Assembly: GCA_903829565.1 (NCBI GenBank)
Contig: CAIKQM010000046.1
Location: forward strand, 1 to 9,170
Source of the DNA: an uncultured Planctomycetota bacterium
GTDB taxonomy: Bacteria; Planctomycetota; UBA1135; GCA-002686595
Length of the DNA: 9,170 nt
Reading direction: 5' to 3'
Shown here: positions 1 through 5,261 of the stretch, piece by piece
Layout: every line of letters starts with the position of its first letter
How positions within the stretch are numbered: position 1 is the first letter of the stretch
Notes under the pieces: generated by a model
Database searches by the model: none
The model's input: the letters and a program-made list of their open reading frames with translations, nothing else
What the model was told of the DNA's origin: nothing
Program-made: the position numbers and the translations under genes

Positions 1-752
1 AGGATGACCGAGCCCGAGGTCGGAGCTTCGGTGTGCGCATCCGGCAACCACGTGTGGAAGGGCATCAGCGGCACCTTGATCGAGAACGCCAAGGCGAAGG
101 CGCTGAAGAGCCACAGCTGCTGATCGACCGGCAGCTGTCCACCATAATTGACAAGGTAGGTCAGGTCGGTCGAGCCGGCTTGCTGGATCAGCCAGATGAC
201 GGCGATCAGCATCACGAGGCTGCCGGCCAGCGTGTACAGGAAGAACTTGATCGTCGCGTACAAGCGACGCTCACCGCCCCAGATGCCCAGCATGAAGTAC
301 AGCGGGACGAGGCTCGTCTCCCAGAACACATAGAACAGCACGAGATCCAGCGAGAGGAACACGCCGAGCATGCCCGTCTGCATGACGAGCAGCCAGATCA
401 TGAACTCCTTCACGCGGTGCTCGATGTGGCCCCAAGTGGACAGCACGACAATCGGGCCGAGCACGGCCGTCAGGCCGACCATCAGCACCGACAGGCCGTC
501 GAGTCCCAAGCGCCAGTGCACCGCGATGCCGCCGGGCAGCGTGAACCACGGCGTCGTTTGCGTGAATTGCGCCGCCGCCGAGGTGCCGTCAAAACGCAAG
601 TACAGCAGCACGCCGATCACGCCCACGACCACAGTCGTGAGGAGTGTGATCAAACGCTGCAGTTGCGTCGCAGCCTTGGGGGTCAGCGCAACGAGCAGGG
701 CGCCGACGAGCGGCAGCACAACCAGAGTCGTCAATGTCAGCAACGAGTCCAT
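1..752 (-). CDS. nuoM: NADH-quinone oxidoreductase subunit M (NuoM), 5' part, cut by window edge
   Basis: NuoM is one of the three antiporter-like proton-channel subunits in the membrane arm of complex I. The first 250 residues are visible and the frame stays open to the window edge. The product is strongly hydrophobic with several membrane segments. The key glutamate of the fifth helix is E145 in the motif YVFWETSLVPLYFMLGIWGG, matching the FWE motif of the family. The channel lysine is probably K226 in KVPLMPFHTWLPDAHTEAPT, the most diagnostic stretch here. The ATG at 752-750 is chosen because a GGAAGAG ribosome site lies 7 bases upstream and the N-terminus matches the family's first helix. 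It starts 15 bases after the nuoL stop. Seen: motifs and start. Known: family role. Nothing abnormal is seen in the visible part; the remaining half or so is outside the window. Confidence 0.97.
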   Translation of the reverse strand, partial: MDSLLTLTTLVVLPLVGALLVALTPKAATQLQRLITLLTTVVVGVIGVLLYLRFDGTSAAAQFTQTTPWFTLPGGIAVHWRLGLDGLSVLMVGLTAVLGPIVVLSTWGHIEHRVKEFMIWLLVMQTGMLGVFLSLDLVLFYVFWETSLVPLYFMLGIWGGERRLYATIKFFLYTLAGSLVMLIAVIWLIQQAGSTDLTYLVNYGGQLPVDQQLWLFSAFALAFSIKVPLMPFHTWLPDAHTEAPTSGSVI

Positions 753-759
753 GTGGTCA

Positions 760-766
760 CTCTTCC
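760..766 (-). promoter_or_regulatory. Ribosome binding site of nuoM
   Basis: On the minus strand this reads GGAAGAG, 7 bases before the nuoM ATG and entirely within the 15-base gap after the nuoL stop codon. It supports independent reinitiation on nuoM and fixes its start. Confidence 0.7.
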
Positions 767-767
767 G

Positions 768-2855
768 TCAGCGGTTCCAGATGAGGACGAGGACCAGCAC
801 GGCCGCGACCGCGCCCATCCACAAGCCGTACGACGCGATGCGTCCATTCGCCATGCGACGCGTGCGCTCGCCGAGGCCGCGCGCGAACGAGGCCACGCCA
901 TTGACGAGGCCGTCGATGGCGAACTGGTCGAACACCACCGCGATCACGAAGGCCAGCAACTTGACCGGTTGCACGATCCAGTGCGTGTACTTGGTGTCGA
1001 TGGTCCACGCATCGGTGAGGAAGGCGTGCAGACCACTGCGCTTGGTGGCGAAGGCTTCATCGGCCTGTGTGCCGAGCACATGCTTCTTGAAGCCCATGGT
1101 CGCGAACACGATCGCGATCACCGAGCCCAAGCCGAGCAGGGCCCACTCGACCGTGTGCGACACTTCGTGCGCTCCGCGCTGGGCGAGGATCGCATCGCCA
1201 GCGGCCGTCACCGGCGCCAGCCATTCCTTGAGATTGTGCGCGACATGGAAGACGGGCGGCAGGCCCAACACACCGCCGAAGACCGACAGGATCGCCAGCA
1301 CCATCAAGGGCAGCGTCATAATGATCGGCGATTCGTGCGGATGCACCTTGTGCGCGTCGAAGCGTTCCTTGCCGTAGAAGGTCAAGGCCACCATGCGCCA
1401 GGTGTAGAACGCCGTCAGTGCGGCGGTCGCCACACCAAGCACCCAGATGCCCATGTACAGTCCACCTTGGGCAAAGGTGTGGGCCAAGATCTCGTCCTTC
1501 GAGAAGAAGCCCGAGAGCAAGGGCAGACCTGACAAGGCTGCGGCACCGCACATGAAGGTGACGAAGGTCGCCGGCATGTGCTTCTTCAGGCCGCCCATCT
1601 TGTGCATGTCTTGTTCTTCATGCATGCCGTGGATGACCGAGCCGGCACCGAGGAACAAGAGCGCCTTGAAGAAGGCGTGCGTCACGAGATGGAACACGGC
1701 CGCGGCCCATGCGCCCGTGGAGAGACCCACGAACATGTAGCCCAGCTGCGAGACGGTCGAGTAGGCCAAGACCTTCTTGATGTCACGCTGCACCAGTGCT
1801 GTGGATCCGGCGATGAAGGCGGTGAGCACACCGACAACACCGATGATCTGCAGCAACTCGGGGCTCGAAGCGAACACCGGGTTCAAGCGCACGACGAGGT
1901 AGATGCCCGCCGTAACCATGGTCGCGGCGTGGATGAGCGCCGACACCGGCGTCGGACCGGCCATGGCATCGGGCAGCCAGGTGAAGAGCGGCATCTGTGC
2001 CGACTTGCCGCACGCGCCGAGGAACAAGAACAGACCAGCGAGGAACAGCTTCGGTCCGAACTCGGGCAACATGCTGGCCGTGTTGGCCGCAATCATCGCC
2101 ATGTCGAGCGTGAGGAAGGTCTTCGCCAGCAAGAACGAGCCGATCAAGAAGCACGCGTCGCCGACGCGGTTCATGACGAAGGCCTTCTGGCCAGCGTCCG
2201 CAGGCCAGCCCTTCTCGTACCAGAAGCCGATCAGGAGGTACGAGCACAAGCCCACGCCTTCCCAACCGACAAAGAGTCCGATGAGGCTCGAGCTCAGCAC
2301 CAGCATCAGCATCGAGAACGCGAACAACGACAGGTACGCGAAGAACTTGCCGTAGCCCTTGTCGCCCTTCATGTAGCCCGAGGCGTACACAAAGATCAGC
2401 GTGCCGATGCCCGTGACCACCAACGTCATCAGCGATGACAAGCGGTCGAGGTGCATCGTGAGGTCGATCGGGAAAGTGCCCGTGTCGATCCATGACCACG
2501 AGGTCGCGCGCAGCACGGTGGCGGTGCCATCGCGCAGTTCGAAGAAGCCCTTCAGCGACAGGCCGAAAGCCACCAACATGGCGGCAATCGCCACGATCGG
2601 CGCGAGACCTGCCAAGCCGGCGGGCACCTTCTCGTGGCCATGACCATGATCGTCATGTGCGTGCGTGTCGTGTGCGTGCGTGTCATGTCCATGATGCTGA
2701 TCATGGCCATGACCGTGCGCCACCTTGGGTAGACGCTTGCGCGCTTCCACATAGTGCAGCACGCCACACAGAGCACTCGCAGCGAGAGGCAGCGCAGGGA
2801 TGAGCCACAGCCAGTCGTGGGCTGCGTCACCAGCGGGGACGAGGGGGGATTGCAT
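768..2855 (-). CDS. nuoL: NADH-quinone oxidoreductase subunit L (NuoL) with a histidine-rich loop
   Basis: NuoL is the distal antiporter-like subunit of the membrane arm; its C-terminal lateral helix runs along the other channel subunits. The 695 residues compare with about 613 in E. coli. Conserved channel residues are present: E199 in GWEGVGLCSYLLIGFWYEKG, K284 in GKSAQMPLFTWLPDAMAGPT, H389, H393 and K397 in the HLVTHAFFKALLFLGAG stretch, and K453 in SGFFSKDEIL. TM1 is about residues 15-35 and TM2 about 78-100. Between them lies an insert of about 35 residues, absent from E. coli, with 13 histidines in residues 47-74. Basic residues R39, K40, R41 and K44 just after TM1 suggest the loop is cytoplasmic (inference from the positive-inside rule). 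The C-terminus keeps the expected amphipathic stretch and final membrane helix. The ATG at 2855-2853 leaves an N-terminus suited to TM1, but its ribosome site is weak. The gene starts 15 bases after the nuoK stop. Confidence 0.98.
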   Translation of the reverse strand: MQSPLVPAGDAAHDWLWLIPALPLAASALCGVLHYVEARKRLPKVAHGHGHDQHHGHDTHAHDTHAHDDHGHGHEKVPAGLAGLAPIVAIAAMLVAFGLSLKGFFELRDGTATVLRATSWSWIDTGTFPIDLTMHLDRLSSLMTLVVTGIGTLIFVYASGYMKGDKGYGKFFAYLSLFAFSMLMLVLSSSLIGLFVGWEGVGLCSYLLIGFWYEKGWPADAGQKAFVMNRVGDACFLIGSFLLAKTFLTLDMAMIAANTASMLPEFGPKLFLAGLFLFLGACGKSAQMPLFTWLPDAMAGPTPVSALIHAATMVTAGIYLVVRLNPVFASSPELLQIIGVVGVLTAFIAGSTALVQRDIKKVLAYSTVSQLGYMFVGLSTGAWAAAVFHLVTHAFFKALLFLGAGSVIHGMHEEQDMHKMGGLKKHMPATFVTFMCGAAALSGLPLLSGFFSKDEILAHTFAQGGLYMGIWVLGVATAALTAFYTWRMVALTFYGKERFDAHKVHPHESPIIMTLPLMVLAILSVFGGVLGLPPVFHVAHNLKEWLAPVTAAGDAILAQRGAHEVSHTVEWALLGLGSVIAIVFATMGFKKHVLGTQADEAFATKRSGLHAFLTDAWTIDTKYTHWIVQPVKLLAFVIAVVFDQFAIDGLVNGVASFARGLGERTRRMANGRIASYGLWMGAVAAVLVLVLIWNR
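2634..2717 (-). other. Segment of nuoL encoding a His-rich loop (13 His in 28 residues)
   Basis: NuoL residues 47-74 consist almost only of His, Asp, Gly, Ala and Thr, in patterns such as HGHGH, HDTHAHD and HDDHGHGH. Such His/Asp runs are typical of metal-binding loops in zinc, nickel and cobalt transporters and chaperones. Here the run sits in a loop joining two membrane helices of a proton-channel subunit. The insert is in frame and the flanking helices are normal, so it does not disrupt the protein. A metal-binding role is inference; a simple low-complexity expansion is equally possible. Confidence 0.85.
2656..2684. repeat. 15-base tandem direct repeat within nuoL
   Basis: The 14-base word TGTGCGTGCGTGTC occurs twice, at 2656-2669 and 2671-2684, with period 15. 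On the coding strand it gives the pentapeptide unit HAHDT repeated. A period that is a multiple of three keeps the frame, so copy number could change by slippage without inactivating nuoL. It is the only clear tandem repeat noticed in the window. Confidence 0.85.
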
Positions 2856-2870
2856 GTGCGTCGCCGTTTC

Positions 2871-3200
2871 TCAGTTCTTGAGCGCCGTGACCTGTTCGAG
2901 GTCCACGGTTTGCTGGTTGCGGTAGAGCGCGATGACGAGCGCGAGGCCTACGGCTGCTTCCACGGCAGCCACCACGATCACGAAGATCGCGAACAGAGGA
3001 CCTTGCAGGCTGGCTTCTGTTGCGCCGGCTTCAAGCGTGTGCATGCGGCTGGCAGCGAGGAACGCGAGGTTCGCCGCATTGAGCATCAACTCGATGCTCA
3101 TCAGCACGATGATCACATTGCGGCGCAGGAAGAACCCGGCCGTGCCGATCGCGAACAAGATCGCGGACAGGATGAACAGATGCTCGACGGGGACGGTCAT
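2871..3200 (-). CDS. nuoK: NADH-quinone oxidoreductase subunit K (NuoK)
   Basis: NuoK is a small membrane subunit with three helices that carries part of the central hydrophilic axis of complex I. The two conserved buried glutamates are E37 in LMSIELMLNA and E81 in VAAVEAAVGLALVIAL. The 109 residues compare with about 100 in E. coli. The extra residues lie in the loop between helix 2 and helix 3 (about residues 50-66, containing MHTLEAGATEASLQG), which moves the second glutamate from about position 72 to 81. The ATG at 3200-3198 is three bases after the nuoJ stop, so translation is probably coupled to nuoJ; the ribosome site is weak (GGAAAGG, further upstream than usual). The N-terminus MTVPVEHLFILSAILFAIG matches the family. 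Confidence 0.97.
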   Translation of the reverse strand: MTVPVEHLFILSAILFAIGTAGFFLRRNVIIVLMSIELMLNAANLAFLAASRMHTLEAGATEASLQGPLFAIFVIVVAAVEAAVGLALVIALYRNQQTVDLEQVTALKN

Positions 3201-3203
3201 GGC

Positions 3204-3740
3204 TCAGGAGCCCTTTCCGGCGTCCTTGCGGTCGCGCTTGGCCAGCACCACGACAGCCACGGCTGTCGCGAGCAGAAGAATGGAGATGGCTTCGAAGGGC
3301 AGCAGGTAGCGGCCGAACATCTCGCCTGCGAGGCCGTTGATGGTGTCGATGCCGTGTTCGGGCATCGGTTGCGTGGCGGGCGCGAGGCCATCGGCCGTCA
3401 CGGCCATCGCTCCTGCAGCCATGGTGGCCGCAGCCACGATGACGGAGAGGAACGCGCCCTTGCGACGGAACAAGCCGTCTTCCGCGCCGTCCTTCGAACT
3501 CGGGTTGCCGAGGTTGAGGAGCATGATCACGAATAGGAAGAGCACCATGATGGCGCCTGCGTAGACGAGGATCTGCGCTGCCGCCAGGAACTGGAAGCCT
3601 GCCAGCAAGTAGATCGTCGCCAAGCAGAAGAAGCTCGCGAGCAGCGACAGCACGCACTGGATCGGGCTCTTGGCGAGCACCACACCCAGCGCGGCTGCGA
3701 CCGCGCCTGCGGCCATCAAGTAGAAGAGGGCGTTTGCCAT
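3204..3740 (-). CDS. nuoJ: NADH-quinone oxidoreductase subunit J (NuoJ)
   Basis: NuoJ is a membrane subunit of complex I next to NuoK and NuoA. Its third helix changes conformation during coupling. The diagnostic helix is AQILVYAGAIMVLFLFVIML (residues 55-74), holding the conserved tyrosine Y60 and glycine G62. With ATG at 3740 the protein is 178 residues and has a complete first helix (MANALFYLMAAGAVAAALGV). That is why I prefer it to the in-frame ATG at 3716, which would cut TM1, and to a start at 3908, which would add 56 residues translated from inside nuoI. The chosen start lies 25 bases inside the nuoI 3' end. No strong ribosome site precedes it (only AAGAAG), so translation probably depends on ribosomes arriving from nuoI. 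The C-terminus ends in a basic tail (AKRDRKDAGKGS) just before nuoK. Confidence 0.96.
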   Translation of the reverse strand: MANALFYLMAAGAVAAALGVVLAKSPIQCVLSLLASFFCLATIYLLAGFQFLAAAQILVYAGAIMVLFLFVIMLLNLGNPSSKDGAEDGLFRRKGAFLSVIVAAATMAAGAMAVTADGLAPATQPMPEHGIDTINGLAGEMFGRYLLPFEAISILLLATAVAVVVLAKRDRKDAGKGS

Positions 3741-4234
3741 CGCGTATTGATCTTCTTGACGTAGTCGATGCGCTGCTGGAGCGCAGCTTGGGGACGCTTG
3801 AGCTTCTCGATGTTGTAGATGAGCGCTTCGCGTGAGTAGTCGGCGAGCTCCAGCTCGTCGCTCATGAAGATCGCGTCCTTGGGGCAGGCTTCTTCGCAGA
3901 AGCCGCACAGGATGCAGCGCAGCATGTCGATGTCGAAGCGCTTGGGCTCACGCTCGATCGCGCGGTCGGTTTCCCCACCGTCGATCGTGATGGCGTAGGC
4001 CGGGCAAGCTGCTTCGCACAAACCGCACGACACGCAGGCGATGGAATCGTCTTCCTTCACCACGAGTCGCGGTTGACCGCGAGTCACCTCGGTTTTCTCG
4101 AGGGGCTCTTCGGGATACTGCCGAGTGATCGGCTTCTCGAACATCTTGCGGAAGGTGACCGAGAGCCCGCGGACTACCTCGGGCAGGTACAGCTTCTCCG
4201 CGAGAGAGAGTTCCTTGCGTTTGACGATGACCAT
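3716..4234 (-). CDS. nuoI: NADH-quinone oxidoreductase subunit I (NuoI), 2x[4Fe-4S] ferredoxin type
   Basis: NuoI carries clusters N6a and N6b, which pass electrons from NuoG towards terminal cluster N2 near the quinone site. Two classical CxxCxxCxxxCP motifs are seen: C67, C70, C73, C77 (CVSCGLCEAACPAYAITI) and C107, C110, C113, C117 (CILCGFCEEACPKDAIFM). The N-terminal 45 residues include an amphipathic stretch and QYPEEP, the usual lead-in to the ferredoxin domain. The protein has 172 residues; about 55 follow the last cysteine, forming a Lys/Arg- and Gln-containing tail. The ATG at 4234 follows the nuoH stop by 10 bases, with GAGAGG placed 6 bases upstream. The last 25 bases overlap nuoJ. 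The intercluster stretch (DGGETDRAIEREPKRFDID) differs from the beta/alphaproteobacterial type I know, pointing to another lineage (inference). Confidence 0.97.
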   Translation of the reverse strand: MVIVKRKELSLAEKLYLPEVVRGLSVTFRKMFEKPITRQYPEEPLEKTEVTRGQPRLVVKEDDSIACVSCGLCEAACPAYAITIDGGETDRAIEREPKRFDIDMLRCILCGFCEEACPKDAIFMSDELELADYSREALIYNIEKLKRPQAALQQRIDYVKKINTRWQTPSST

Positions 4235-4240
4235 GTGGTG

Positions 4241-4246
4241 CCTCTC
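4241..4246 (-). promoter_or_regulatory. Ribosome binding site of nuoI fused to the nuoH stop
   Basis: The minus strand reads TGAGAGG, so the last two bases of the nuoH stop codon TGA are also the first two of the GAGAGG ribosome site. It lies 6 bases before the nuoI ATG. The same arrangement occurs at the nuoF/nuoG junction. Confidence 0.75.
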
Positions 4247-5261
4247 AGACGAGCGACTTCACGACGCCGGTCGCGAGCAGGTTGAGCAGAGCGAGGGGCA
4301 AGAACACCTTCCATCCGAGTGCCATGAGCTGGTCGAAGCGGAAACGCGGCAGCGTCCAGCGCACCCAGATGAAGAGGAACAGGAAGAAGCCGGCCTTCGC
4401 GAGGAAAGCGGCGATTTGCAGGGCCCAGTGCGGGTCTTCGAGGAAGGGCACTGAGGGACCACCCAAGAAGAGGGTCGTGGTCAAGCACGCCATGACAGTC
4501 ATGGCCGAGTACTCGCCGATGAAGAACAGCGCGAACTTCATCGAGCTGTATTCGGTGTGGAAGCCTGCCACCAGTTCCGGTTCGCACTCGGCGAAGTCGA
4601 AGGGGTGACGGTTCGTCTCGGCAAAGGTCGCGACCACGAACATCAAGAACGCCAGCGGCTGGTACCAGATGTTCCAGTCGGTGACCTTGTTCTGCGACAG
4701 CGCGATCTGCTGCAGATCGAGGCTGCCGGCCATCACCACCACCGCCAGGATGGTGAGGATGAGCGTCAACTCATAGCTGATCATCTGCGCCGAAGCGCGC
4801 AGACCACCGAGCAGCGAGTACTTCGAGTTGCTCGCCCAACCGCCGATGATGAGGCCGTACACCGACAGGCCGCCGAGGGCCAGGATGTACAGCACGCCGA
4901 TGTCGAGGTTGACGATCGAGAAGGTGCCGATGTTCCAGCCGCCGAGCACCACATCCTTGGTGGTGAAGGGGATCACGGCGATGGTCATCATCGACGGCAG
5001 CGCCGCGATGACGGGCGCGAAGCGGAACAACATCTTGTTCGCGCCCGCGGGCATCAGCTCTTCCTTGAAGATGAACTTCACACCGTCGGCCAACGGTTGC
5101 AGCAGGCCGAACGGGCCTACGCGGTTGGGGCCGATGCGGTACTGCATCCAGGCCGAGAACTTGCGCTCGGCCAAGGTCATCAACGCGCCCACATTCACGA
5201 GGCCGAGATAGATGACCGTGGCCTTCACGATCCAGGCCAGTAACACGGACCACTCGATCAT
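4245..5261 (-). CDS. nuoH: NADH-quinone oxidoreductase subunit H (NuoH)
   Basis: NuoH is the membrane subunit that anchors the peripheral arm and forms the roof of the quinone cavity with NuoB and NuoD. It has 338 residues, close to the family's usual length, and about eight membrane helices. Signature regions are AERKFSAWMQYRIGPNRVGP (residues 31-50), followed by QPLADGVKFIFKEE (55-68), and FAETNRHPFDFAECEPELVA (213-232), followed by FHTEYSSMKFALFFIGEY (234-251). The acidic residues E215, E225, E227, E229 and E237 of the quinone-side loop are present. H219 and C226 occupy positions that are usually small or hydrophobic in the homologues I recall, a mild oddity. ATG at 5261 overlaps the nuoG stop by four bases (ATGA), with GGAGAAGG just upstream, implying translational coupling. 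Confidence 0.98.
   Translation of the reverse strand: MIEWSVLLAWIVKATVIYLGLVNVGALMTLAERKFSAWMQYRIGPNRVGPFGLLQPLADGVKFIFKEELMPAGANKMLFRFAPVIAALPSMMTIAVIPFTTKDVVLGGWNIGTFSIVNLDIGVLYILALGGLSVYGLIIGGWASNSKYSLLGGLRASAQMISYELTLILTILAVVVMAGSLDLQQIALSQNKVTDWNIWYQPLAFLMFVVATFAETNRHPFDFAECEPELVAGFHTEYSSMKFALFFIGEYSAMTVMACLTTTLFLGGPSVPFLEDPHWALQIAAFLAKAGFFLFLFIWVRWTLPRFRFDQLMALGWKVFLPLALLNLLATGVVKSLV

Noticed and set aside
753..767. Possible promoter or terminator in the 15-base gaps flanking nuoL (753-767 and 2856-2870)
   Set aside because: The gaps are too short for a promoter, show no inverted repeat, and the nuoL/nuoM gap is mostly taken by a ribosome site.
33..1532. A 499-residue plus-strand open frame antisense to nuoM and nuoL
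   Set aside because: Its product is a Gln/Arg/His/Glu-rich string with no recognisable domain, typical of the antisense shadow of GC-rich membrane-protein genes. The minus strand here has two well-conserved genes that explain the sequence fully.
1578..2438. A 286-residue plus-strand open frame antisense to nuoL
   Set aside because: It has the same low-complexity charged composition, no plausible family motif, and lies wholly within the conserved nuoL coding region.
3741..3908. A longer NuoJ starting at 3908
   Set aside because: The 56 extra residues come from the nuoI coding region in another frame and are Arg-rich, unlike the hydrophobic start expected for NuoJ.
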